Shown: positions 46,314-55,413 of the stretch, in pieces | How the letters are laid out: the number at the start of each line of letters is the position of its first letter | How positions within the stretch are numbered: position 1 is the first letter of the stretch | From: JAPUEK01 sp963815355 | Lineage (GTDB): Bacteria; Pseudomonadota; Alphaproteobacteria; Rhodobacterales; Rhodobacteraceae | Direction of reading: 5' to 3' | Assembly (NCBI GenBank): GCA_963815355.1 | Contig: CAWFGJ010000013.1 | Coordinates: 620,001-684,000 of the forward strand | DNA length: 64,000 bases | The notes under the pieces: model-generated | Database searches by the model: none | What the model was told of the DNA's origin: nothing | Seen by the model: only the letters and a program-made list of their open reading frames with translations | Made by a program: the position numbers and the translations under genes

Positions 46314-47066
46314 ATGACCCTGCACAGCCCCGCAAACCTGACCCATTGGGCCGAACGCGTTGACCTTGCCGCCGCCTTTCGCTGGACGGTGGAGCTTAAC
46401 CTGCATGAGGCCGTGTCGAACCACTTCAGCCTTGCGCTGAACGCGGACGGCACGCGGTTTCTGATCAACCCGAACATGCGGCATTTCTCGCGGATCAGCG
46501 CGTCAGACCTGCTGGAGCTGGACGCCAACGACCCCACCACGATGGACCGCCCCGATGCGCCCGACCCGACGGCCTGGGGCTTGCACGGCTCTATCCACCG
46601 CGCCTTGCCCCACGCGCGCTGCGTGCTGCATGTCCATTCGATCCACGCGACGGTGCTGGCCAGCCTTGCCGACAGCCATCTGCCCGCCATCGACCAGAAC
46701 ACCGCAATGTTCCACAACCGCCACGTCGTCGATGAGGGGTATGGCGGCATGGCCTTTGGCGATGAAGGGGCGCGCTGTGCCGAGATGCTGCGCGATCCCA
46801 AGATCACCACGATGATCATGGGCAACCACGGCGTGCTGATCCTTGGCCGCTCGGTCGCCGAGGCCTTCAACCGCCTGACCTATTTTGAACGCGCCGCCGA
46901 GACCTATATCCGCGCCCTGCAAACCGGGCGCCCGCTGCGGGTCTTGTCCGAAGAGGTGGCCGAAAAGACCGCGCAGGAATGGGACAGCTATCCGGGATAT
47001 GCCGAGGCCCATCTGCGCGAAATCAAGGCCTTGCTGGATGAGCGCGGCTCGACCTACGCGCGTTGA
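46314..47066 (+). CDS. Class II aldolase/adducin-family protein
   Basis: 250 residues from ATG 46314 with AGGAG upstream. NHFSLALNADGTRFLINP, the metal-binding HVHS (CVLHVHSIHATVLAS) and MGNHGVLILGRS are the family blocks; His residues of HVH and a later His hold zinc. Members are aldolases, epimerases or decarboxylases of small hydroxy acids. The reaction here is unknown. An ATG at 46269 overlaps the upstream gene and is rejected. Confidence 0.88.
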   Translation: MTLHSPANLTHWAERVDLAAAFRWTVELNLHEAVSNHFSLALNADGTRFLINPNMRHFSRISASDLLELDANDPTTMDRPDAPDPTAWGLHGSIHRALPHARCVLHVHSIHATVLASLADSHLPAIDQNTAMFHNRHVVDEGYGGMAFGDEGARCAEMLRDPKITTMIMGNHGVLILGRSVAEAFNRLTYFERAAETYIRALQTGRPLRVLSEEVAEKTAQEWDSYPGYAEAHLREIKALLDERGSTYAR

Positions 47067-47121
47067 TCGCGTCTGACTGGCACCCGATGCTGCAGCTATG
47101 CCGTGCAGCATCGGGGCAGGA

Positions 47122-47955
47122 CTATTCGGTGAAAAACGATTTCACTTTCATGCTGTCCGGCACCGGCACGCCCATGCGGGTCAGGATCGACGGGGCGAGC
47201 GCCAACTGATCCAGCACCACGTCGGCCGCGGGCATCACGCTGTCGCCGAAGTAGTAGAATGCAAAATCCTGCTGATCCTCACCGGTGCCGCCGTGATGGC
47301 CGCGCGCATCCTGCCCGTGGTCGGCGGTCACGATCACCTCATACCCGGCCTTGCGCCATTGGTGCAGAAAGGGGGCCAGCATTTCATCCATGCGGTAGCA
47401 GGCGTCGTCCATTTCTTCGCATTCGTGGAAATAGCGGTGGCCAAGGCTGTCGAGCGTGCAGGAATGGTAGAGGCCATAGTCGATGCCCTTGTTCAGGCAA
47501 AGCTGAGTCAGGGTGGCGAACAGATCGACGTCGGACGGGGTCATCTGGTTATATTTGGTGTCCCCGGTCATGGTGTGGAAGCGGCCATGGGTGATCGGGC
47601 CTTGGGGTTCGTCGTATTCGATGTCGCGAACGTAATCGAACGGATAGCGGTTGAAGAATTCCGACCAGAAGCTGTGCGTCACCGCCCCAGTCTTGCGCCC
47701 GGCTTTGGTCAGTTCGGAAAACACATCCGGCAATTCCAGCCGCCGCCTTGTGCCATTGCCCCAGATGCCATGCACCTGCGGCGGCACCCCGGTATGGATT
47801 GAGGCGTAGCACGAGCCAGAGGTAGAAGGCAGCACTGAGCGCATGCGCCAGACCCGCGCCTCACCCTGCGCGACCCAGCCTTCAAGATTGCCGAACAGCC
47901 TGCGCCAGTTGCGATAGGGCACACCGTCGATCAGGATCAAAAGCAGTTTACGCAT
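47122..47955 (-). CDS. Alkaline-phosphatase-fold phosphodiesterase/nucleotide pyrophosphatase
   Basis: 277 residues. Metal ligands are recognisable in LLILIDGVPYRNW, the nucleophile region in LPSTSGSCYASIHTG, and late ligands in VTADHGQDARGHHGG. This is the type I phosphodiesterase/nucleotide pyrophosphatase branch. No signal peptide is seen, so the enzyme is probably cytosolic. It follows the peptide-type ABC operon on the same strand, separated by a dispersed repeat. It might act on the imported compound, such as a phosphonate or phosphodiester. Confidence 0.78.
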   Translation of the reverse strand: MRKLLLILIDGVPYRNWRRLFGNLEGWVAQGEARVWRMRSVLPSTSGSCYASIHTGVPPQVHGIWGNGTRRRLELPDVFSELTKAGRKTGAVTHSFWSEFFNRYPFDYVRDIEYDEPQGPITHGRFHTMTGDTKYNQMTPSDVDLFATLTQLCLNKGIDYGLYHSCTLDSLGHRYFHECEEMDDACYRMDEMLAPFLHQWRKAGYEVIVTADHGQDARGHHGGTGEDQQDFAFYYFGDSVMPAADVVLDQLALAPSILTRMGVPVPDSMKVKSFFTE

Positions 47956-47980
47956 GGAACACTCCGCTCCCGGCGGAGGG

Positions 47981-48022
47981 CGCGGAGCCTCCGGCGGGAG
48001 TATTTAGGGCCAAGATGAAAGG
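47981..48022. repeat. Dispersed repeat copy 2 (second half-type)
   Basis: Contains CCGGCGGGAGTATTTAGGGC followed by CAAGATGAAAGG, nearly identical to the left half of copy 4 near 56969. GC-rich inverted bases (CTCCGC/GCGGAG) lie just before it. It sits between the ABC ATPase and phosphodiesterase genes. Confidence 0.75.
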
Positions 48023-48036
48023 GCGGGCGCCGCTGC

Positions 48037-49674
48037 TCAGTTGCCGGCACTTTCCATCTTGCGGGTTTTCAGCACCTCTTCCAGCCAGCCGATCCGCATT
48101 TCGGGGACCGAGGACAGCAGGAGGTCAGTGTAATCATCATAGGGTGGGGTCAGCACGTCGGTCTTGGAGCCATAGCGCACCACCTGCCCGCGATACATGA
48201 CCGCGATCCGGTCAGCGATGGCGCGGACCGTGGCGAGGTCATGGGTGATGAAGAGATAGGCCACCCCTTCGCGCGCCTGAAGGTCCAGAAGCAGTTTGAG
48301 GATGCCATCGGCCACCAGCGGGTCCAGCGCGCTGGTCACCTCATCGCAGATGATCAGTTTGGGTTGGGCGGCCAGGGCGCGGGCGATGCAGACGCGCTGC
48401 TTTTGCCCGCCCGAAAGCTCTGCCGGGTAGCGGTCTTCAAAGCCCGTGCCCATCTCTATCTGGTCCAGCAGGTCCTGAATGCGTTTGCGTTTCGCCTCCC
48501 CCTTGAGGCCAAAGTAGAACTCCAGCGGGCGGCCGATGATCGTGCCCACCGTCTGGCGCGGGTTCATCGCGGTGTCGGCCATCTGGTAGATCATCTGCAA
48601 CTCGCGCAGGTCATCCTTGCTGCGGGCGCCCAAATCCGGCGACAGCGTGCGCCCGGCAAAGGTGATCCGCCCGGCGCCTGCGGGCAAGAGCCCGGTGATC
48701 ACGCGGGCCAGCGTCGACTTGCCCGAGCCGCTTTCGCCCACGACGGCAAGGGTTTGCCCCGGTGCCAGATCGACGGTGACGTTTTTGAGCACATCGAAAT
48801 TGGTGCCCGAATAGCGCGCGGTGATGTTTTGCACCGACAGCACCGCATCGGCCAGCGGCTTTTCGTGGTGGTCTATCGAACGGACGGAGACGAGCGCGCG
48901 GGTATAGGCCTCTTGCGGGGCGTTGATGATCTGGTCGGTGGTGCCGTACTCTACCTTCTTGCCATTGCGCAGCACCAGAATGTCGTCGGCCACCTGCGCC
49001 ACCACGGCAAGGTCATGGGTGATGTAGAGCGCCGCCACCCCGGTATCGCGGATCGCCTGCTTGATCGCCACCAGCACGTCGATCTGGGTGGTGACGTCCA
49101 GCGCGGTCGTCGGTTCGTCAAAGATCACCAGATCGGGCTTTGGGCACAGCGCCATCGCGGTCATCGCGCGCTGCAACTGCCCGCCCGAGACCTGATGCGG
49201 ATAGCGGTTGCCGAACTTTTCCGGCTCTGGCAGGCCCAGCTTGCCGAACAAAAGCACCGCGCGGGCCTCGGCCTCGGCCCTTGTGCTGAGACCGTGGTAA
49301 AGCGTGGCCTCGATCACTTGCTCCATCAGCTTTTTGGCCGGGTTGAAGGCCGCCGCGGCAGATTGCGCCACATAGGTCACCTCACGCCCGCGCAGGCCGC
49401 GCAGGGTAGAGTTCGACGCCTCGCGGATGTCGCGCCCGTTCAGCAGCACTTGGCCCCCGGTCAGGCGCACGCCCCCCCGGCCATAGGCCATCGCCGCAAG
49501 TCCGACGGTGGATTTGCCCGCCCCGGATTCCCCGATCAGCCCCAGCACGCGGCCCTTTTCGACCGCGACCGACACGTTATCCACCAGCACCACATGGCGC
49601 GGCGGCTCTCCGGGCGGGTACGAGGTGGCCTCGATCTTCAGATTGCGTATTTCGAGAAGATTTTCAGCCACCAC
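48037..49674 (-). CDS. Peptide-type ABC transporter ATPase (two ABC domains)
   Basis: 545 residues. The first domain has GESGAGKST, VSGGQLQRAM and VIFDEPTTALD; the second has GESGSGKST, LSGGQKQRV and IICDEVTSALD. Both carry oligopeptide-transporter features. In other systems these would be separate DppD and DppF; here they are one chain, like YejF. Overlaps the permease gene by 11 bp. Substrate unknown. Confidence 0.92.
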   Translation of the reverse strand: MVAENLLEIRNLKIEATSYPPGEPPRHVVLVDNVSVAVEKGRVLGLIGESGAGKSTVGLAAMAYGRGGVRLTGGQVLLNGRDIREASNSTLRGLRGREVTYVAQSAAAAFNPAKKLMEQVIEATLYHGLSTRAEAEARAVLLFGKLGLPEPEKFGNRYPHQVSGGQLQRAMTAMALCPKPDLVIFDEPTTALDVTTQIDVLVAIKQAIRDTGVAALYITHDLAVVAQVADDILVLRNGKKVEYGTTDQIINAPQEAYTRALVSVRSIDHHEKPLADAVLSVQNITARYSGTNFDVLKNVTVDLAPGQTLAVVGESGSGKSTLARVITGLLPAGAGRITFAGRTLSPDLGARSKDDLRELQMIYQMADTAMNPRQTVGTIIGRPLEFYFGLKGEAKRKRIQDLLDQIEMGTGFEDRYPAELSGGQKQRVCIARALAAQPKLIICDEVTSALDPLVADGILKLLLDLQAREGVAYLFITHDLATVRAIADRIAVMYRGQVVRYGSKTDVLTPPYDDYTDLLLSSVPEMRIGWLEEVLKTRKMESAGN

Positions 49675-50479
49675 GGCCCCCTTTCAGACTTGTGGTGCGC
49701 GACAGCACCCAATCGGCCACAAGGTTGACCGAGATTGCCAGTGCCGCAATTGCCAGCGCGGGCATCAGGGCGGCGGCCTTGCCATAGATCAGGCCGTCTT
49801 TGTTTTCCTTGACCATGCCGCCCCAATCCGCCAGCGGCGGCTGGATGCCCAGACCAAGGAACGACAGGGTCGAGATGAACAGAACGGCGAAGATGAACCG
49901 CAAGCCAAACTCGGCCACCAGAGGCGACAGCGCGTTGGGCAGGATTTCGCGGAAAATGATCCAACCCTGCTTTTCGCCGCGCAGTTTTGCGGCCTCGACA
50001 TAGTCCATCACCGCAATATCCATCGCCACGGCGCGGCTTAGGCGAAAGACGCGGGTCGCATCCAGAATCCCCATCAACAGGATCAGCACCGTCAGGTTGA
50101 TCGGCAGCACCGACAGCACCACCAGCGCGATGATCAGCGACGGGATAGCCATGATCAGATCGACGGCCCGCGACAGGCCCTGATCAATCCACCCCCCTTG
50201 GGTGGCCGCCATGAACCCCAGAACTGACCCCATCGAGAACGCCAGCAACGACGACAGCGAGGCGACAAAGATCGTGATCTGCCCGCCATAGATCAACCGC
50301 GACAGGATATCCCGCCCGATGGTGTCGGTGCCAAGCCAGTAGGTAGAGGACGGGTCCTCCCACACTTTGCCCACGGCCAGATCCAGCGGATAAGGCGCCA
50401 GAAAATCGGCAAAAATCGCGGCAAGAAAAAAGGTCGATGTCAGAACAAGCCCGATCAGGGCGGAAAGTGGCATTTTCAT
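49664..50479 (-). CDS. Peptide-type ABC transporter permease (DppC type)
   Basis: 271 residues with an N-terminal helix, the LGTDTIGRDILSRLIYGG motif typical of DppC/OppC, and coupling loop YVEAAKLRGEKQGWIIFREI. Overlaps the DppB-type stop by ATGA. It forms the channel with the preceding gene product. Confidence 0.92.
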   Translation of the reverse strand: MKMPLSALIGLVLTSTFFLAAIFADFLAPYPLDLAVGKVWEDPSSTYWLGTDTIGRDILSRLIYGGQITIFVASLSSLLAFSMGSVLGFMAATQGGWIDQGLSRAVDLIMAIPSLIIALVVLSVLPINLTVLILLMGILDATRVFRLSRAVAMDIAVMDYVEAAKLRGEKQGWIIFREILPNALSPLVAEFGLRFIFAVLFISTLSFLGLGIQPPLADWGGMVKENKDGLIYGKAAALMPALAIAALAISVNLVADWVLSRTTSLKGGRGG

Positions 50480-51432
50480 TTCGGATGCCTCAGGCGCGGG
50501 TTGGCGACAATGGCGATCACATCGGCAAGGATGTTCAGCCCGATATAGACGGCGGCAAAGATCAGCCCGACCGCCTGCACCACCGGAAGGTCACGCTTGG
50601 CCACATGATCCACCAGATATTGCCCCAGCGCGTTATAGGAAAACACCACCTCAACCACCACGACGCCGACCACCAGATAGGCAAGGTTCAGCACCACCAC
50701 CGACACGATCGGCGCGATGGCATTGGGCAGCGCGTGTTTGAAGATCACCCGCATCGGGCCAAGGCCCTTAAGCTCGGCCGTCTCGATATAGGCCGATTGC
50801 ATCACGTTCAGGATCGCTGCGCGGGTCATCCGCATCATATGTGCAAGCACCACCAGCACCAGAACGATCACCGGCAACGCCACCGCGTTCAGCTTTTCCC
50901 AAAACCCCATGCCCGGAAAGACCATGGCCACGGGCTGAAACAGATGGAACACCTGCGTCAGCAAATAGATCACGAAATAGCCCGCCACGAATTCCGGCAG
51001 TGAGATCGTCGACAGCGTGATCCCCGAGATCAGCTTGTCCGGCCAGCGCCCATTATAGCGTGCCGCAACCAGCCCCAGCAGCACCGCCAGCGGGACAGAG
51101 ATCACCGCCGCACAGCTTGCCAGAAACAGCGTATTGCCAAACCGTTGACCAATGGCCCCGGCGATGTCCTGACCGTTGGTCAGCGCCTTGCCCAGATCGC
51201 CGGTCAACACCCCGCCAAGCCAGCGGAAATACCGCACCAGCGATGGCTCGTTCAGGCCCAACTGCTCGCGCAGGTTGGCCAAAGCCTCGGGCGTGGCGGA
51301 TTGGCCCAGAATGGCCGAGGCCACATCCCCGGGCAAAGCCTCGGTCCCGGCGAAGATCACCAGCGAAACGGCGATCAACAAGATCAGGCCCAGCGCAATG
51401 CGCTGGACCACGAGTTTCAGGACGGGATGCAC
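50476..51432 (-). CDS. Peptide-type ABC transporter permease (DppB type)
   Basis: 318 residues. N-terminal helix in VVQRIALGLILLIAVSLVIF, LREQLGLNEPSLVRYFRWLG region, and coupling loop YIETAELKGLGPMRVIFKHA are standard for DppB/OppB permeases. It begins 13 bp after the binding-protein stop. Confidence 0.92.
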   Translation of the reverse strand: MHPVLKLVVQRIALGLILLIAVSLVIFAGTEALPGDVASAILGQSATPEALANLREQLGLNEPSLVRYFRWLGGVLTGDLGKALTNGQDIAGAIGQRFGNTLFLASCAAVISVPLAVLLGLVAARYNGRWPDKLISGITLSTISLPEFVAGYFVIYLLTQVFHLFQPVAMVFPGMGFWEKLNAVALPVIVLVLVVLAHMMRMTRAAILNVMQSAYIETAELKGLGPMRVIFKHALPNAIAPIVSVVVLNLAYLVVGVVVVEVVFSYNALGQYLVDHVAKRDLPVVQAVGLIFAAVYIGLNILADVIAIVANPRLRHPK

Positions 51433-51445
51433 AATGACCCCGGGA

Positions 51446-53035
51446 TCAGGCGTTCAGCCAGCACTTGATCAGTGCCTTGCCGTTCATCAACTCGCCATTC
51501 GGATCAACGATCCAGCCGCCCACTTCTTCGCGACGTGCTTCGACGAATTCGTTGAACATCGGCAGGATCAGACCGCCGGTGTCGCGCACAATGGTGGCCA
51601 GCTCAGAATACATGGCCTTGCGCTTGACCGGGTCCAGCTCGGCGCGGGCGGCAATCAGCACCTCGTCGAAATGGGGGTCTTTGAACTTGGTGTCGTTCCA
51701 GTCTGCGGTCGACAGATAGGCCGTCGAATACATCTGGTCCTGCACCGGACGCCCGCCCCAGTAGCTGGCGCAGAAGGGCTCTTTGTTCCAGACGTTGTCC
51801 CAATAGCCGTCATCGGGCTCCAGCTTCACTTCCAGCGGGATACCAGCGGCAACCGCCGATTGCTGGAACAGCTGTGCGGCTTCGACCGCGCCGGGGAAGG
51901 CCCCTGCAGCGGTGCGCAGGATGATCGGGCTGCCATCATGGCCGGACTTCTTGTAGAACTCTGCCGCTGCCGCCGCATCGTATTCACGCTGCGGAATGCT
52001 GTCATCAAACAGCGGATAGGCCGAGTTGATCGGGAAGTCGTTCCCGCGCGAGCCAAAGCCGCCAAGGATCTTGTCCACCATGTCCTGACGGTTGATCGCC
52101 AGTTTCAGCGCCATCCGCAGGTCGTTGTTGTCAAAAGGCGCGGTGTCGGTGTGCATGATGAACACGTAATGCCCACGGCCCGCCGCGTGCTGAATGTTGA
52201 TCCCCGGTGCACCTTTCAACAGGTCGACGATCTTCGGGTCGACCCGGTTCATCATCTGGATCTGGCCCGACTGGATCGCCGCGGTGCGGGCGGTGTTGTC
52301 GTTAATCACCAGAATCTCGACCTGATCGGCATGGCCGACCGAGCTGTCCCAATAGTTGGCATGACGCTCAAACCCGTGGCGCACGCCCGGCTCGTTGATG
52401 ACCACCTTGTAAGCCCCCGAACCGATACCGGCGGTCGGGTCTTCCATGCCGCCACCGGGCTGGATGATCAGGTGATAGTCGGCCATCAGGAACGGCAAGT
52501 CGGCATTCCCCGAGGCCAGCTTCAGCGTGACCATGTCACCCTCTGCCGACATCTCCGAGATGCCCTTGACGATGCCCAGCGCGCCGGATTTGGAGTTTTC
52601 GTCCGTGTGCCGCTTAAGCGTGGCAATCACGTCCTCGGCGGTCAACGTGGCGCCGTTATGATATTCGATCCCCTGACGGATCTTGAATTTCCACTCGGTC
52701 GCATCGGGGTTCGAGGACACTTCCTCAGCCACACGGAACGCGATTTCGCCGTTTTCGGTCACATCAACCAGCGTCTCACCCCAGGTCATGCTGACCATGA
52801 ACGGCACTTCGGACGCGGCCAGTGCCGGGTCAAGCGTGTTGGTGGATTCGCCACCCTGCATACCGGCGCGCAAAAGCCCGCCCTTTTTCGGCTCTTCGGC
52901 CCGTGCCGCGGTCGCAAAGACCGACGAGGCAACCGCCGCCGAAACGCCCAAAGCCGCCGCACGTCCGTTGAATTCCCGACGCGTCATCCGCCCCTTGGCC
53001 GCAAGTTTCGCAAGGTGGCTCAATTGATCTGTCAT
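51446..53035 (-). CDS. Peptide-type ABC transporter binding protein (Tat-exported)
   Basis: 529 residues, SBP_bac_5 family. The leader has a twin-arginine motif MTRREFNGRAAALG and hydrophobic core ending FATAARAEEP, so export is probably by Tat rather than Sec. Ligand-binding blocks include EWKFKIRQGIEYHNGATLTA and DFPINSAYPLFDDSIPQREY. Family members bind peptides, but also nickel, glutathione, opines and other solutes. First gene of the operon; a CocE-type hydrolase gene lies 135 bp upstream on the same strand. Confidence 0.9.
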   Translation of the reverse strand: MTDQLSHLAKLAAKGRMTRREFNGRAAALGVSAAVASSVFATAARAEEPKKGGLLRAGMQGGESTNTLDPALAASEVPFMVSMTWGETLVDVTENGEIAFRVAEEVSSNPDATEWKFKIRQGIEYHNGATLTAEDVIATLKRHTDENSKSGALGIVKGISEMSAEGDMVTLKLASGNADLPFLMADYHLIIQPGGGMEDPTAGIGSGAYKVVINEPGVRHGFERHANYWDSSVGHADQVEILVINDNTARTAAIQSGQIQMMNRVDPKIVDLLKGAPGINIQHAAGRGHYVFIMHTDTAPFDNNDLRMALKLAINRQDMVDKILGGFGSRGNDFPINSAYPLFDDSIPQREYDAAAAAEFYKKSGHDGSPIILRTAAGAFPGAVEAAQLFQQSAVAAGIPLEVKLEPDDGYWDNVWNKEPFCASYWGGRPVQDQMYSTAYLSTADWNDTKFKDPHFDEVLIAARAELDPVKRKAMYSELATIVRDTGGLILPMFNEFVEARREEVGGWIVDPNGELMNGKALIKCWLNA

Positions 53036-53170
53036 GCGTAGTCTCCCTGATTTGGCCTATCGGCCTTTTTGTTGATTTGTGGATCAATAAAACCCGATTC
53101 CCCATTGGGACCAAGCCTTTTTTCACACAACGGGCTTTTGCCCGCATTCCTCCCCTGAAAAGACAGGGCC

Positions 53171-55240
53171 TTATACAAACTGCCGCGGCACCTCTTCGTC
53201 ATACCTGCGCTCAAAGACCACGCGGTTGCCCTCCCATGCGGTCAATTTGGCCACCATCCGCAGATGCGTGGCGGTGCTGGTCATCTCGGCCTCTGCCACG
53301 GTCCGCACCCGCCAGTCCCCGCGCGACAATCCCTGCTCCCAGCGGTGCACGGCCCGCGCGCTCAACGGGTCCTGCGGTGCGATTTCCCACAGTTCGGTCA
53401 GAACCTCCGAAGTGCACAGACCGTGGTCCAGATTTTCCACCTCGCCGCCGTCCTCTTCCACAATCAGCCGCTGCACCCCGCTTAGAAGATCGGTCTCCAC
53501 CCGGCGGGTCGACCGCCCTTTGCGCAGAACACGATGCTTCCAGCCCGCTGCGGCCTCTGGCTCGGGGGCCACCCATTCGGCTGCCCCTTGCTCATGCACC
53601 GGCAACACCAACCGCCCCGCCGAAATCTCCAGCCGGCCCGCCTCAGGCGAGGGCCAGACAAACGGCCAGTAGGTATTGGACAGCGCCAGCCGCAACCGGT
53701 GCCCCGGCGCCAACCGATACCCCATCTGATCAAGCAGGAACCCGACCTCTACCGGCTGACCCGGCACCATCGGCTCAGGGGTCTCCCGGCTTGCCCGGTG
53801 GCACAGATTCAACATCCCGTGCGCGATCCGAACACTCGCCCCATCCGGCCCCACATCGCAAAGCCGTGCCACAACAAACCCCAAAGCGGCACTGGATGCA
53901 ACCCGCAACTCCACCCGCGCGGCCCCCAGCAACTCCAACGGCGCCTCCAGAACCGGCCCGTCAAAGCACAAAGACACCGCATCCTCACCGCGCTGATCGC
54001 CCGGCATTTCCGCGTTCAACCCCATCGGAAAGAACTCGCCCGCCTGAACGCCCAGCGTCTGCGGCGATGCTACAGTCAGGCAAAACGCCCCCGCATTTTC
54101 TGTCGTCAAATATCCTCGGGGGGAGGCCGCAAGGCCGTGGGGGGCAGACAGCCCCCCTGCACCACCGGCCTCCCGCGCCGCCAGATGCCAGTCCTGCGTC
54201 CCCACCCTCGCCGAGGGCCACTCGGCCTCTTCCACCCAATGCCCCGGCCGATACTCTGCCGAGGCATCCGGTGGCGCGGAATGCAGGATATAGGCCCGAT
54301 AGGCCGGATCTTCGCCCGCCCCGTTGTCGATCCCCTTCAACCAGCGATCCCACCACCGAATGGCCACCTGCAAAAACCCGATGCGCGGGCCGGGCACGGC
54401 GCTATGGGGATATTGGTGCACCCAAGGCCCGACGATCCCCTTCACCGGGGCGGGCACGTTTTCAACCAAGGCCGCCACGGTGTTCATGTAGTTGTCAGCC
54501 CAGCCGCCAAAGGACAAAACCGGCACCGTCAGCCGCGCGTAATCCTCCCCGACCGAGCCATGCTTCCAATACGCGCCGCGCGCCTGCTCGCGCGCCCAGC
54601 GCGGCGCCAACCAAGGCTCCGCGTCCAACCGCGCCAACCAAACCGCGCGCCAATCGTCCCGCAAGGCCGGGTCCGGCGGGCGGCTGGAAAAGGACAGCAT
54701 CACCGCCCCCCAGCCAAAGTTTTCCCCCAAGAGACAGCCGCCCTTGAAATGGATGTCATCGGCAAAACGGTCGGTGGTCGAACAGACCGAAAGCACCGCT
54801 TTCAGCGCGGGCGGCTGCAGAAAGGCCGTCTGCAGACAGTTGAACCCGCCCCAGCTCTTGCCCATCATCCCGACAGACCCCGTGCACCACGGCTGTGCCG
54901 CCAGCCAAGCGATCACCTCACAGGCATCGGCCAGCTCTTGCGCGGTGTATTCGTCGGTCATCACCCCGTCGCTGTCGCCATTGCCGCGCATATCCACCCG
55001 CACCGAGGCATAGCCATGCCCGGCCACATACGGATGCATCATCTCATCGCGCGGCAAAGTCCCGTCGCGTTTGCGATATGGGATATATTCCAATACCGCC
55101 GGCACCGGATCGGATGCTGCGTCCTCGGGCATCCAGACCCGCGCGGAAAGCCGGCAGCCATCGGCCAGAATGATCCCCATATCCGGGATATCAACCACCC
55201 GCCGCGGGAACTCGGTAACCGTCTTTATGGCTTGCAACAC
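53171..55240 (-). CDS. CocE/NonD-family hydrolase with repeat-derived insert
   Basis: 689 residues from GTG 55240 (TTG 55237 is the alternative); GAGGAG lies about 9 nt upstream. X-Pro dipeptidyl-peptidase/cocaine-esterase fold: VLEYIPYRKRDGT, VRVDMRGNGDSDG, nucleophile motif GMMGKSWGG, then a C-terminal jelly-roll domain (RLALSNTYWPFVWPSP). Probably hydrolyses an ester or amide in the cytosol. Residues about 361-382 are encoded by a dispersed intergenic repeat lying in frame, between the hydrolase part and the C-terminal domain. Confidence 0.85.
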   Translation of the reverse strand: MLQAIKTVTEFPRRVVDIPDMGIILADGCRLSARVWMPEDAASDPVPAVLEYIPYRKRDGTLPRDEMMHPYVAGHGYASVRVDMRGNGDSDGVMTDEYTAQELADACEVIAWLAAQPWCTGSVGMMGKSWGGFNCLQTAFLQPPALKAVLSVCSTTDRFADDIHFKGGCLLGENFGWGAVMLSFSSRPPDPALRDDWRAVWLARLDAEPWLAPRWAREQARGAYWKHGSVGEDYARLTVPVLSFGGWADNYMNTVAALVENVPAPVKGIVGPWVHQYPHSAVPGPRIGFLQVAIRWWDRWLKGIDNGAGEDPAYRAYILHSAPPDASAEYRPGHWVEEAEWPSARVGTQDWHLAAREAGGAGGLSAPHGLAASPRGYLTTENAGAFCLTVASPQTLGVQAGEFFPMGLNAEMPGDQRGEDAVSLCFDGPVLEAPLELLGAARVELRVASSAALGFVVARLCDVGPDGASVRIAHGMLNLCHRASRETPEPMVPGQPVEVGFLLDQMGYRLAPGHRLRLALSNTYWPFVWPSPEAGRLEISAGRLVLPVHEQGAAEWVAPEPEAAAGWKHRVLRKGRSTRRVETDLLSGVQRLIVEEDGGEVENLDHGLCTSEVLTELWEIAPQDPLSARAVHRWEQGLSRGDWRVRTVAEAEMTSTATHLRMVAKLTAWEGNRVVFERRYDEEVPRQFV
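54095..54159. repeat. Dispersed repeat copy 3, in frame within the CocE-type gene
   Basis: ATTTTCTGTCGTCAAATATC followed by CTCGGGGG matches copy 5 (61711-61745, complement) at all but one of 28 positions. Both also contain GGGGGCAGACAGCCCCC after the core. On the coding strand the core encodes RGYLTTEN, residues 375-382. Confidence 0.88.
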
Positions 55241-55413
55241 GCGCGCACTCTCCTCGTTCCCCACCCCATCAGGCGCCGCCTTATGGGCAGAATTACAGCC
55301 TATTACGCCGCTTTTTCCAAGCAAAGCGACACAGGCCACCTTAACCCCACTTTCCCCTCTTGCCCAAATCACAAAGCCGCTTCACCCATAGGCAAATGAA
55401 AACGGAGAGCCCG

